Assembly (NCBI GenBank): GCA_009761415.1
Contig: QUOL01000003.1
Location: forward strand, 2,170,001 to 2,234,000
Reading direction: 5' to 3'
DNA: 64,000 nucleotides
Source of the DNA: Sarcomyxa edulis
Lineage: Eukaryota > Basidiomycota > Agaricomycetes > Agaricales > Mycenaceae
Shown: positions 23,500 to 35,176 of the stretch, one piece after another
Layout: every line of letters begins with the position of its first letter
How positions within the stretch are numbered: position 1 is the first letter of the stretch
The notes under the pieces: generated by a model
Database searches by the model: none
The model's input: the letters and a program-made list of their open reading frames with translations, nothing else
Told to the model about the DNA's origin: nothing
Program-made: the position numbers and the translations under genes

Positions 23500-23960
23500 A
23501 CACACCGGTCCGATGCATCGTACTAGCAAGGTTCGTTGGCATCATTCGGGAAACTGGTAATGGCGGGCACGTCTATGACAGTGTATTAGCGGGTGAAGAT
23601 GTAAAGAGACATAAGGAGAGGACGTACGGTGTGATGGAGTGCATAGCACTAGCCGGCGGGGTGGTTCGGCGTTGAGAGAAGTCTGTAGATGAGAGTCAGC
23701 ATGGGCGGGCAAAATATGATAGATAAAACATACTTGCAAGGCTCTGAGTCAGGGCGGTTGTTCAAATCGCTCGCCTTGGTAGAAAGACAGCGGCGAGATA
23801 CTGCTATAGTGGGGGTCAGCTAGGGGGCACGCGACTAGATGAGAAGAGACGAACGTGGATGATAGAGGTATGCATCTAGTCAAGGACTGATGGTAGTAGA
23901 CAGCGGGTGAGGGAGAGCGTTGGGCACCAGAGATGATGGTGGTTGGGGGAGAAGAGCAGT
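23500..23960 (-). CDS. possible small spliced gene, product unknown
   Basis: Weak candidate. A TATA box sits just upstream (23987-23995), followed by a CT-rich leader usual in strongly expressed fungal genes. Intron-like segments GTATGT...CTACAG and GTACGT...CATAG separate short open stretches: SRRCLSTKASDLNNRPDSEPC, then NAEPPRRLVLCTPS, then HVPAITSFPNDANEPC and a stop. SRRCLSTKAS looks like a mitochondrial presequence end. The start codon and exact joins are not settled, and no family is recognised. Confidence 0.25.
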
Positions 23961-23986
23961 TGGGCGATTTCGTCAAACACGCTGGG

Positions 23987-23995
23987 CTTTTATAT
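23987..23995 (-). promoter_or_regulatory. TATA box
   Basis: The minus strand reads ATATAAAAG, followed about 30 nt later by a pyrimidine-rich leader. It supports a minus-strand transcript running toward 23000. Confidence 0.45.
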
Positions 23996-23999
23996 GTTG

Positions 24000-24701
24000 T
24001 CGAAGGAGCAGATCATCCATTTTGGGACGAAATCATCGTTGAATGCGATTAAACAATGATGACGCGTCTTGAAATTGTCACGCGCCGGAGGAATGACGTG
24101 ACAAGACGCGGTCGCCTCGCAGCACGAGTAGCTGGAGAGCATAGCGTATTAGACCTGCAGGCCTGGACTTCCAGTGTTTCTGAGCTGCCCGCCAAGGCGT
24201 CCTCCAAAACCACCCCCCAAGAGACACGGAAAATAATTTGCGGCATACTGCAGGGAGTAGGGATATATCGACTCGAGAGCTCGGCATCACTTGATCCGAG
24301 TAGAAGGAAACGTAAACAGTCCTAGAAGCAGGAGGCTCTTAGACAAGAACAGCAACGAATCAGAGACTGAATGGGAGCGATCCTGTAATAGTTTGTCCCA
24401 GAATATCGTACGCTCCAGCAATGCTAAGAACACCATCAAATTGGTTCGCGAAGATCATCGCGTATAAACCGGAAAGACACCCAAGCTCTGGTGTCGATTC
24501 TGCAAGACATGTCGATACTTGTATTAGGCATATTAAACATGGTTTTGGAAAACCTATGTAACTTGGATATCGTTTATAAGGATGCTGTTCGTGAGCAGAA
24601 GTCAATTAGAAACTAGACGTCAATCACAAAGAGAAACCCACCTGAGAATAATATTACACAAACTGGTAGAAGCAAGTACGCATACGATATCTTGCCGAGC
24701 A
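24000..24701. other. intergenic with a possible exon remnant
   Basis: Mostly no gene. On minus, a frame at 24360-24605 ends CLSGLYAMIFANQFDG then VLSIAGAYDILGQTITGSLPFSL with an AG acceptor before ESTPELG. It resembles a real terminal exon, but no start or upstream exon fits between it and the neighbouring gene. It may be a gene fragment. Confidence 0.3.
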
Positions 24702-25909
24702 TCAATACTCGTCCTCGTCCTCGTCTTCGTCGCCAAACCCATGACCACCACCTCCGTACCCGCCCACCTCACCGACGTCAAACTTCAAACTGCATTTCAT
24801 GCTATTTTTCGAGTAATTTACTTCGATAGTGCGTATGGAAACATCGCAGGCTCCTTGTTTGACGGATTTAGTGAAGGTAGATCCTCCACCGCCGAAGAAA
24901 CCACCCATACGACGAGCAGGCATTCCTGGGAGGGGATGCCAATTACAATTTGATTGTGAAGTAGAAGAATATTCATACCTCCACGGCTCCATCTATTGCC
25001 TTTGAGTGGCTTCAACTCGTCGCCGAACAGACTTTGAATATGTGCGGGTGATTGCTTTGAAGAAAGATTGTGAGTGCGAAAGTCGTAAGACGGCTAGGGC
25101 AACGTACGAATTCGATGATGGTCACGGTGCTCTTGGGTTTATTTTCCGGACGAGGTTGTACAAGCATACCTTTTCCACCAAAGAGGCTCTCAAATTCGGC
25201 TGGCTCTAAGATTTCGTCGAATTTGATAGTCTTCAAGGAGCCTTGGAATTTGACAGAGTCAGATTTGCATTCTTTCTTCAACCTGTCGTCAAGGTTCTAA
25301 GATGCGAAAATGAGTAGACGCAAAACTGAAAATACCTGTCGAATATCTTCTTGAGTTGAATCTTGCGTTTCTTGTCTTCAGCTTTGCTCGAAGAGGCAGT
25401 GGGAGCGGCAGAGGACGTGGATGGCTCTGATGTACTGGCTGCTGTTGCCGCGATGGTTCTAGCTCGTTTGGCTGGCGGTTGCTGTTGGGTCGCGAGTTGG
25501 TCTTCAAGCTATGTAAGAAGATCCGTTGACATCAGCTCGGCGTGTAAATGAGAATTGTAGAACGGCCGACTTGCCTGTATGATACGGAGTCTCATGGCTT
25601 CCAAGACCTATTTATTCGACGCGTCAGACACCTGAATAGCGCGCTTTTGGAGATGGGGCAATACTTGAGGATTCACTGGCAAAGCAGAGCCCAGGTCAAG
25701 TTCATCTGAAAAGACGCGTTGAACGCGTTGGATTATGAGCATGACGTGAATTTGTAATAGATTGGCTGCATACCTCCATTCACGAGGGTAATTGTACGCT
25801 TTCTACCCTTTGTTTGTGCTTTATCGAGGGCAGTCAAGATGGTGCTTTGATGAAGAGGGGTGTTTTCCTTTTCGTTACCAAGAGCGGAGGTGATTTGAGC
25901 AGAAGACAT
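24702..25909 (-). CDS. conserved-looking hypothetical protein with acidic tail
   Basis: Multi-exon gene starting MSSAQITSALGNEKENTPLHQ. Family not recognised. Parts in order: an Arg/Lys patch (QTKGRKRTITLVNGG); a helical coiled segment VLEAMRLRIIQ joined by a GC-AG intron (25509-25574, CAG|GCAAGT) to LEDQLATQQQ; a Lys/Arg NLS-like run (AKRARTIAAT); a folded-looking domain (KGMLVQPRPENKPKSTVTII, then LFGDELKPLKGNRWSRGG); a Gly stretch; and a final DEDEDEDEY. The basic motif plus acidic tail suggests a nuclear or nucleic-acid-associated protein, but that is inference. It starts 233 bp from the divergent dynein light chain gene. Confidence 0.7.
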
Positions 25910-26142
25910 GGTTCAATCTAGCAGATGAAATGAGAGAGATGGGAGTATGAGACAAGGGTCTTCGAGCTGTTGCGAACTGAGCCTCAGACGTTGCGAGATG
26001 ATTTACCAGTGGGTGCAATTTCGATGTCGCGTGGGTTCTCGCGTGGCACCTTTTGGCTGTATTTACTGCCCAGATTATTTCACCTTCAAGGCTCGAGTCG
26101 AGCTCACCGTCAAGCTCAACGCTCATCGGCACCATCGCTCGC
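25910..26142. promoter_or_regulatory. bidirectional promoter region
   Basis: The 233 bp between two divergent start codons must hold both promoters. It is not AT-rich and no TATA box is seen. Confidence 0.4.
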
Positions 26143-26661
26143 ATGGCTACTGCACGGACATCGTTCATCTCACATCCACCGTCGAGCTCGTCGCAGAATC
26201 AGTCTACAAGCACGGGCATGTCCCCAGAACTCGAACAGACTCTCGCCCTTTTGTCTTCACATCGTTCAGTCCTCGGATACATCCTCATCTCTCGCTCTCC
26301 TCCAGGCCCACACCACGCTCCCAGCATAATCAGATCCTCAGGTGTCATATTCGAAGGCGAACAAGGAAAAAAATATGCAAGTGTTATCGCACGAATCGTA
26401 CAGAGCGTACAATCTGGTCTCGAGGAAGTTCAAGGTGATGCAGATCCCGTATGTTCGCCTTCTCTCACACACTCTCTCATTGTCCATCGTTGACAAGGCC
26501 CATCCAGGACTCACTCAAGTTTCTCCGAATCCGAACAAAGAAGCATGAAATCATGATATCACCTGGTATATATTCTATTCTTCCTGTACCTCTCTATCTT
26601 CCTCAACGCATGTACAGACGACAGATACCTTTTAGCAGTTCTACATGATCCTGCAACATAA
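26143..26661 (+). CDS. dynein light chain, roadblock/LC7 type
   Basis: Three exons. Start MATARTSFISHPP. A roadblock/LC7 fold follows: SPELEQTLALLSSHRSVLGYI, SGVIFEGEQGKKYASVIARIV, then after an intron DSLKFLRIRTKKHEIMISP, matching the family's LTFLRIRSKKHEIMVAP, and a short last exon DDRYLLAVLHDPAT. Length about 130 residues, slightly longer than animal DYNLRB because of a Ser-rich N-terminus. It should be a subunit of cytoplasmic dynein for retrograde transport and nuclear migration, binding the dynein intermediate chain. Confidence 0.9.
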
Positions 26662-27297
26662 TATACCCGATCTCCATCCGTTACACGAGGTATGATGCGA
26701 GCGATCAGTGAGGATGTCAGGTGTGCCGCGGCCGTGGAGATACCTGGAGATGCTGCTGCAGTGCGTAGGACGAGGTCGTGGTATTCTCTCCCCATTGGAT
26801 TCTTACCCTTCGGTTGCTGTACTTGTTAACCTTCGTACCCTACATCTCATCCTTTTGGCTATTCAGATCCGTGTATTTGTACGTTGTACATCTATAGTCT
26901 CTGCTCAAGCAGAACTTCAGTTGACGAAGGCGTAATTCTATATTTCAGTTGAGACGATATCCTTTGCAATAACATTCATCGCACTTCAAACCCTGCGGAA
27001 TAACGGATCTTCCGAAACAAAGATTATGATATCGACCTCTGCAAAGGGTAATGTCACTACGAAGTTTCCTAGCTGTGTCTCTTTCCGTGCCTTCCTTGTA
27101 ATGCTTGGGTACTTGTATGGTCTTTTAGCCATTATGTATGGAGCGATGCTTTATCCAGCAGCTTTGATTAAGCTCGAAGGCGGTCAAGCAGATGAGTTCC
27201 GCCGTAATCCAACGTGTTAGTATCCCCATCCGAATCCTGCGACTGAGTCAAGAGACGCCAAGGTCATGTTCGGCGAAGACAATAATAGAGACGTATG
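26662..27297. other. intergenic between convergent genes
   Basis: A plus frame (about 26950-27220) encodes a hydrophobic stretch with FRAFLVMLGYLYGLLAIMYGA then LYPAALIKLEGGQADEFRRNP, which looks protein-like, and another starts MRAISEDVRCAAAVEIPGDA at about 26697. They could belong to a short membrane-protein gene or remnant; no full model was found. Confidence 0.35.
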
Positions 27298-28588
27298 TTA
27301 GCCCCTATGAAGCCAGGAACATTCCCAATCTCTTGTCGATAGCGCCATTCGCCATTTGTTATTACAGCCCCCATAAAGACCTTGATGCAAACCATCAGGT
27401 GAAGTTGTGAACAGAAGTCTAGAATCCGATTTCTTACCTGTAGAAAAGTCGGGATCTTTATAATCGTGAATGTAGTTGCCTATCAAGAGGATCCTCGGAG
27501 GTGGGTCGAATGGAGCGCAATCAGTAATATAATGACTATCTCGCAGAATACCTACAGAAAGAGCGAAAGAATCAAGAAAACAGGTCATTGAACAGAGTTA
27601 CGAGACCATATAAATAGCATATCCGAAGTGATTCGAGTATGTATGAGGACCCTGCAGTGTAAAGATGGGGACGGCTTCCTGACCATGCAGTGGCGGTATG
27701 ATTCCAACGAAAAAGCACGCGGTAGTGTCCTGATCTAGGGACCCGTATCTTCGTTGGAAAACCATAGAAGCGCTGGTGCGTTTCTTCGGTCATTGGTCAG
27801 AGGCGTCAATCACGATTCGAAGGAAGGAGACTGACTTGAGTACGGTTCCGTCAAGAACCGTCTGTGGGTCAATTAGAGAAACCGAAGCATGGAAAGAGTC
27901 CGAGCGGCGAGAATCTTGGCTCACTAGCACTGCGTTAGAGGAGACATGATGACCCTGGATACTTCTCGGAGCGGTCCGTATGCGAGCGTTAACCCAAAGA
28001 AACATATAGAGTTTCTAGGCATCATTGAATAAACGTCTATCAGAGATGTGTATAGCGAGTCGAGAGTCAATTATCAAGCGTCCAAAGCTCAGCATTCCGG
28101 GTGCCATGAAGGAGGTATGATCAGTCCATGTCCAATTGTACACTCGAGACTCACGGAGAAACTAAACAAGCCTTCCTTGATTCTCTTCCATTCGAATGGT
28201 TTCCGGCTCTTGGATTTCGCCACCATGTTAACCTCTGCAGTTATGATTTGAGGGGAGCTTCTTCGCGGGGGTACGGGAATACGTCTTGATAGGCTCCAGG
28301 TCAAACGAATTGGCGCAAGGCATGGCTCTGACGCGTGTCTGTCTGGTCGAGAAAGCGTCGCGGGGTTAGAATTAGACAGGCAGCTGCGAACGGCCCTTCG
28401 GTGGGCATCTAGTAACGAATGATGTGAGTCAGAGATGGGCGGGAGCCATGTGATGCAGAGGTGTCGAGGAGAAAGAAACTTGCCAACTTGGGGCGCGATT
28501 AAATAAGTTCGAGCATTTACGACGATAGATTGGAGACATACTTCAAGTTGTACGGATATCTCTGCTCTTCATAGTTCGAATACGCCAT
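27298..28588 (-). CDS. spliced hypothetical protein (about 230 aa)
   Basis: Built from about six exons joined in consistent phase, although no single frame is long. Start MAYSNYEEQRYPYNL, then a basic stretch (LSRRIPVPPRRSSPQII, AKSKSRKPFEWKRIKEGLFSFS), then across a GT-AG intron KLYMFLWVNARIRTAP, SFHASVSLIDPQTVLDGTVL, across an intron NASMVFQRRYGSLDQDTTAC, FVGIIPPLHGQEAVPIFTLQ, across an intron GILRDSHYITDCAPFDPPPR, ILLIGNYIHDYKDPDFSTG and finally LYGGCNNKWRMALSTRDW, ending WLHRG. Family not recognised. Correct phase at four consecutive joins makes a real gene likely. The two joins nearest the start (about 28380-28550) are the weakest. Confidence 0.55.
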
Positions 28589-29397
28589 GCGCTGGGTATT
28601 CCAACAAAGACGGAGGTTTTCCTGGGAGAGGGAGAGATGTCAACATTTTATACAACTCACGGTCATTTTGAACGATTCTCGAGCGAATTATGGGCTATTT
28701 GAATTAGCAAGACATACATCACGGATGGCCCTATGGGAACGTACGTCGACCATCGTGGAAGTAGAGTCGCCAACGCCAGTGACAGGGTCCGCCACAAGCC
28801 TTCGGAAAAGATCGTGGCAAAGCTCTAAAGCTCTTGAACTGTATCAAATTGGACACTTTATTCCGTTTCTTGCAATCCTTGGATATCGGCATCTCAGCAC
28901 ACATGCAAGCATATGTTCGAGATTGTCTCCACTATTCAGCTCCAGGAAGACTCAGAATTGTCCCCGTGGTCAGATTTGGGTCAAATGTCAATCCCAAACT
29001 TCAAAAACCTTCGCGTACGCCGGATACTATCACATCTTGAATGGACTTCCAAATTATACTCATTACTCCGCATAGTAAATCTCTAGACGTCGTTTGGAGT
29101 CATAATAGACCGATTTTGCTTATTTCCTCCGTTCTTGCTTCCTATCCTGGGCTTATGTTCTGATGACTGGGTGGGGCTGCTCCTTCCTTATACAGATATG
29201 TTGTCAGGTTCCGAAGACGTCTGTTGGCACGTCTTTCTATATGTGTCATGACGCCAATATACACCAGAGACATAACGGAGGCTGTTTCTGTCCAGCCTGA
29301 TGCTACTTGATTGCGATCTTTCTTTATCTCGGTCATGTCTCTTCTGCCCGTTAAAAGGCCATGGCCCCGATGGACTGGCACCTATCTAATACCCACA
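28589..29397. other. intergenic
   Basis: No gene recognised. A plus frame at 28587-29075 opposes the neighbouring promoter and shows no motif. The region should hold the divergent promoters of the unknown gene on the left and the PP2C gene on the right. Confidence 0.4.
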
Positions 29398-30904
29398 ATG
29401 AACTACCGTGTTCTCTCTCTCCCCGCAGCTAATTCTACAGAGCACTTGCAGGCCTTGGCAGAGGTCGACGACTTCGCTACTACCCACATGGGACATACCG
29501 ATGCAGGGCCTTGGACTTATCGCAGGTTACAGGAGCCTAAATTAACGACAGAGCTAATTCGTTTAGCCAACGCTAGATCGCACCCATATGTGGATAGTGT
29601 CACCTTCCAACCATGCATGTCGTCGCACAGTCAAGATAGGTATGCGGTGGAAGAATGGGATCTTCCAGGAGGGAGGTGGATCTTCAACGCTGTATTCGAC
29701 GGTGCGGTATACATAACTATCTTCTTATAATTACTAGACTCAGTCGACACCTCGTAGGCCATTTCAATCACCACACGGTTGAATATGCTTTTCGGCAACT
29801 ACCTTCCATGATAAAACATCCACTGCAGACTGCTCTCCAAGGGAAGTCTGGTGGTTCCCTTCCCCCCGATCTTGTCTCCAGGATCCTGCATGACGCCATA
29901 GCCAACCTTGACAACTCCATCCGCTCCAGGTTCCTTGACCTTTTCCCTAGGGATCTCAGCCAGTTCAATAATCTTTCCGATTCAGCAATCAAAGGCATCG
30001 TACACGGTGGAAGCTCTGGATCTCGTAACCTCGCCACCATACTTAGGTCTATTGGAGGGACCACTGTGCTCGTCAGTTTGACGGACCCTTTGAAGAAGAA
30101 TTTATGGTGTGTAGGTATATCATTCGTTTGACCACAGTAGTATTGACTTTCGTTATCAAAGGATTGCTAATCTCGGAGATAGCTATGCAGGTTCTCTCAT
30201 GGTCACTCTTCTAGTTATTTCTTTCGTGATGTATCTTGCTACACAGCTCTGGGCACCAGAAGTCAATCCGGAAGATGGGTTGCTACTCCTCTGAACGCAC
30301 TCCATAATGGCAACAATCCTTCAGAGGTGCGAAGAGTCAAAACCGAACATCCTGGGGAGAATGAGTCGATACAATACAACAGAGTAGTGGGGTTCCTTGA
30401 ACCGACAAGAGGTGCGTAGTCTCCTTTCTACCCGGGTGGATATCGCATAATGGCTGACTGTTCGTCAAATAAGCTATTGGCGACGTATGGCTCAAAATTC
30501 CATCAGTATATACTCGTCGTGTTCTTTCGTTCCTAGGCGGGGAGTGGATGTCACCTCAAAAGGCCAACGAGTATGCTGCTCGTATCAGAACCCCCCCTTA
30601 CGTATCCAACAAACCCGATGTATATCACCGCGTCCTCCCAAATTCCCCGAGTTTTCTTATCCTGTGCTCTGATGGTTTGCCGGATCTTTATGACGAGATG
30701 GGACCGTCTGAACTGGTCAATCGATGGGTTGGGATAGTAGGGAGGTCCTGGGAGGCTCAAGGCCCACAACGCAATGCAGCTCTGAGTCTGTTGCGCGATG
30801 CGATTGGCGGAGACGATGCAAGCACAGTTTCTCAGAATATGACAGTCGAAATGGACGAACGATGGATGGATGATACTACTGTTATAGTACAACGTTTTCA
30901 ATAG
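29398..30904 (+). CDS. PP2C-family (PPM) protein phosphatase, PDP-like
   Basis: About five exons. Motifs in order: SQDRYAVEEW (first metal Asp); FNAVFDGHFNHHTVEY with DGH split by an intron; GGSSGSRNLATILRSIGGTTVL; IANLGDSYAALGTRSQSGRW; VKTEHPGENESIQYNRV; TRAIGDVWLKIPSVYTRRVLS; SFLILCSDGLPDLYDEMGP; and the final metal Asp in MDDTTVIVQRF. All metal-coordinating Asp residues of the PP2C fold are present. The spaced insert after DGH and the EHPGENES segment resemble mitochondrial pyruvate dehydrogenase phosphatase relatives, but no clear targeting leader is seen (MNYRVLSLPAANS). It faces the Zn2Cys6 gene tail to tail across 280 bp. Confidence 0.88.
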
Positions 30905-31184
30905 AGGTAGAAACAATATAGATAGGGAAAGTGGAGTTAATATTAATTGATATGAGATGGCAGTTTTGTGTGAAGTAGATCCGTTTTAATCCTTTGAACA
31001 CAATACAGCTAGAATGTACGAGGAGGACACTTATGATACAACTTCACCGCTTGAAGTCAAATGGACTCAGTGGAGGTTCGGCTTTGACGCGAGATTCATT
31101 CTGCTTGGCCCTCAGGGCACAAACAGGACAAAGGCGAATAAATAGTTCTGTCATGGGCCAGGTTATCGAAGACTGAGAGTATAT

Positions 31185-32706
31185 TTAGTTTGAAGGTGTT
31201 CGAAAGTCAGCCATGGGAAAGATGCTCACTATTCCGAGAGTTCCAATGTCAAAAAGCATCGTGAATGCGGTACCATGAGCCCTGTGAGCGTATGCTAGGA
31301 TGTCATATACTTGGGGTTGTAAAGGAACGCGGTCAAACGCCTGCATTGCATCGACATTTGTGGCGTCTTTTTCCGGGGATAAAATAGCCATGGGATCAAG
31401 ATTATTTGGGCGCATTTTCGTTTTGTCTGCCCGAGCGACTAATTTGCCGTCTACGCGCGAACGATATTCCAACCGGAGTTTCTCCACCTCTAGGCCGTCC
31501 ATCTGGAAAATCGGATCTCGAGGGAGGAGGATCAAGCTGTATTTTTTGGAACCAGAGCAAGCATGATGGATGGATATCCACGTACGCATTGCCTGAGAAA
31601 GCTTCGATGTGTCACCTCGGATTAAGGCGCGGGCGACTGTGGAGTAAGCGTCTGGCATCATGATAGCCGTTTCTCGAAGATCTGGCATGATGTCTGCGAT
31701 GAAGGTGGCAAGGTGATCTTCGAACATACGGCGGTTCGGCATATCTACAGCGTTGATGGCAGCAAGGCCACGCGTGAAGTCTTGGGGAAGAGGGGGAAAA
31801 GATGGATGCGACCAGGGCTCGATACGCGCATGATTGGTAGACGTTGAGCTCTCCGATGGAAAAGAATGCGTGATAAAGGGGAACTGCGCTGCTATGGTGG
31901 GAGGCTTGGGAGCTGAAACTGACCCACGTGGTGCTGACTTGCGATTTGGCTGGTATTCCGATGTAAATCGACCAGATCGAGGATATCCTGGGGCTTCTCC
32001 CTCGGTGGAGACGCTTCTCTCGTAGGCAATTGAAGGCGGCGCTTTATGGGCATGAGAGGATGAACTGGCCACATTTTGACCGTAAAAACTGTGCGCTCCG
32101 CTAGAGTTTACCGTTCCGCCTTGTTCAGACATATCAGATATAAGAAACGAGGCTGTTTTCGTTCCATAATTCTCTTGGCGGTCTGTGACTGTGACCGGAA
32201 TATCCGTAGGAATTCTGTGTCTCTTCTTCGGGGTGTAGTTGCAATCCGTTTCCTGAGCTTCACCACAGTGATTGCAGACAGGAAGGTTCCGATCACACTA
32301 TTACAAATAGAGGATAAGGGCACGGGTGTATCGAGAAGGAAATCTGGAGACGAACCTTGAAGTTCTTGACACGACAACGATCACATCTTGGAATGCCCCG
32401 ATGAGCAGGGGTCGGCAAAGGTGTATACTTGCACTCCCTGCCAGAAGCCCATGAGCAGTGGTTACAGGCTGGAAGTACTCTGTCGCACTGTGTGTGTATT
32501 TCGCTATCAGATAAGTATGGGAGTGCCACAAAAAAATTGACCTTCAAATTATTCAATCGACAGTGGTCACATCTAGGTTTTCCACGCCGCCCGATCCAAA
32601 GAGATTGACGAGCCATATAAACCTTGGGATTTGGGATTCTAATGGTAAGATTTCCGTCGTCGTTGGGATCTCCCATGGAGTCCGTTTCGTCCTGAGAATC
32701 AGCCAT
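31185..32706 (-). CDS. transcription factor with two tandem Zn2Cys6-like domains
   Basis: Three exons. After MADSQDETDSMGDPNDDGN comes the first cluster: PRCDHCRLNNLK, intron, CDRVLPACNHCSWASGREC. The second follows at once: RCDRCRVKNFK, intron, CDRNLPVCNHCGEAQETDC. Each has six cysteines with C-x2-C-x6-C-x6-C-x2-C-x8-C spacing, and each is interrupted by an intron at exactly the same codon boundary before the third Cys, which points to an ancestral exon-pair duplication. A Ser/Pro linker follows, then a folded C-terminal half (GLAAINAVDMPNRRMFEDHL, DILAYAHRAHGTAFTMLFDI). Such factors bind CGG-type DNA half-sites; two clusters on one chain are unusual. Targets unknown. Confidence 0.85.
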
Positions 32707-35176
32707 GGAGTTATTGAAATTGGTAACGATGATTGTTGAGTGGCTCCTGGTGGCAGATTAAGAAGCTGGTAGAGAAGATTAAACGTTTTATTGAGAAATG
32801 AAGTGTTTCTAAGAAAGAGCCGACGAACCAGATGATATCCCGAGTCAAGTGCGGTGGGACAATGCACGATGCCGAGAAAGAACGAGAGTCCTTGGATGCG
32901 AAGAGAGTAGTAAGAGAAGGGAAGTAGCAACGAGAGAAAGAGTGGTTGAAGTGTATGTTGAATGTTCTGAAGAGAGGAGGAGATCCACGACAGATCGAAC
33001 CTACTTAGTGCGTGATGTTACTTGCGTTACGCCCCTGCATCCTTTCTTTGCATGCTTCTGCAATGTGTAGGACGTCCGTTATATATTTATACACCCTCAA
33101 TACACCCGCTCTGCTCTCCAATTCTCTCTTTCTTCTCTCAAGTCCTTCTCTTGTTCTCAGTTCGTATCTCATTGCCGGTATCGACTCGGACGTCGCCGTT
33201 TCGCAATGATTTGCTGGCAGATTTCCCCTTTCAGTCACCAAACATCCCAAGGATCAAGACAAGCTCGCTCCGCCATTTCAAAATATATCTCAGCGACTTC
33301 ATCTCTAGTACGTCTTACCCAGCTGCCATCTCACCAGCGATGCCCTCCACAGAATATTTCCGAATATGGAGCACGTAGTTCACCAAGAAGCTCACCGGGA
33401 ACATCCGGAACATGTAATGCTGTGTCCCGATTAGGTAGTTGTTGTTGGATTTCATGTCAAGTTCGTGACTGTCCGTAGCATGTTCTTCTGCACGTACGTT
33501 CAGTCTTACGTTGCTCAGCTATTCAAACCACTGACTAAATTTGAACTTTCTCATAGCAACGTATGAAGACCTACAGAGGCCACCTGTGCTTTTGTCACTC
33601 TACGATGTGAATCACTTGATTTATCAGCAAACTTGAACTATGCCCGAGTCTTACTTCGACTTGGACACATTTGATGCTGTCAGATATCTCCCACCTTACT
33701 CCTGCCTGGCCATGCGACTTTTGTGATTCTCGGCGCTCACCACGAGGCCACCCAAGGGGATTCCCTACCAGGTGATTTAAATCTACACATCATGCCTAAT
33801 AATGATGTTTCCTCTCTGGCGACAAATCTGCGTTGTCCTTGCCTCCTCCTTGGATCCCACAAGCACGCGGTGGTTCATTAACCCGCTCTTAAAATGTGGT
33901 CTTTCGCACGATACGATGGACTTCATAAATCATGTCCTCTAGCTCTCCTAAATCTCTGCCTTCTGGCATTCAACCCTACTCACGGCCATGCACGCTCTAA
34001 TACTCTTTGCTTGGGCCTTGAAAGCAGCTCTAATATTGTCTACTCCCCTCTCACGGCGTGCTGTCGATTTTTACAATCCAGCTTCAAACGGCGATTCCAT
34101 GTCGGATGCTTCAGGGACCCTGGGAACTTCTGTGAGGACCTCTTGATGTCATCCTCTCAGGTTTAAGCTCGCCAGACGTACTCGAGGATGTGGCATTTTT
34201 CAATTTTGCCCAGGGAATCAGCTTGTAAATGCTTTCGCTGTACATCCATAGGTCTACTCTCATCATTTACGCCTTGAAGATCGTTTGAGTGCTTGGGAAT
34301 ATTTTTGGGGAACCCGCAATCAGCCAATCTCGGTTCTGGCAATGGTTAGGTGAATCAGACGGTATTTAGTCGTCATGTTCGACACTTGTTGTATACTTGT
34401 TCTGCGCTATGTCCTTGACGGAACTTCGACAGGATCACGGAAATGCGGCTTTGGGAACTTGCCTGAAGAGGTCTCATTAGAGGAACCCATCTCCGGTAGG
34501 TGTTTATCGTTTTTCGGACTCAGAACCGCAAGGCTTTTGGTAATCAAGATTGTAAGGTATAGCGCCAGAATGGTGCAGTTGCCTACAGTTGCCCGGATAG
34601 TGGCCCTTTCTTTTTGGCGTAAGCATCGTCGACTTCTGCTCTACAGACTCGAAATTGACTCCAGCACTTCTTCTAATGTATCGCAAGAAGACGTACATCG
34701 ACGAACGATGATGTGTCTGCATGTTCCTCACTATCATCTAGAATGTTACTCAGGAGGAACACTATAATCTCGACGGGCAGAGACTGACTCTCAGATTTTG
34801 CAATAACAAAGACCTCCTTCGGACTGTCGCTTACACCACCCTTGGGGAGAATTTTACGGGTTGTGTACTTACTTGCTTTTGCTCTGATCTTTCACTCACG
34901 ATGACGAATAACATAGGCATAGAGAATCCCCACTCTCCTAGCTGTAACTGACACAATCCAGTGTAATCTTCATTTTGTCTGAGAGCAATCAATTCGAGAC
35001 GAACGGTGAACTTCATTTCAATTTGTCGACTACCAAAGTCATGCCACATACATAAGAGAGAAGATTAAAGATAAATACGTGAAGGGGAACTGCAAAATTA
35101 AATTATATGTCGTGAAAAAATCGTGAACGAAAAAAAATGTAAATGCAACAGAGTTTTGTCCAAATGACACGAGAGT
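32707..35176. other. gene-poor 2.5 kb, possibly a decayed gene
   Basis: A TATA-like ttatatatttatac (33079-33092, plus) precedes a CT-rich leader and an ATG at 33206 (MICWQISPFSHQTSQGSRQA), with an intron-like join to NISEYGARSSPRSSPGTSGT. Beyond it no frame holds together. From 33560 to 34770 there are broken short frames on plus with many stops, compatible with a decayed gene. No family can be named. Confidence 0.35.

Noticed and set aside
33894..34770. Possible F-box or leucine-rich protein
   Set aside because: Frames are short and broken, with no F-box and no consistent repeat; described only as a possible decayed gene.
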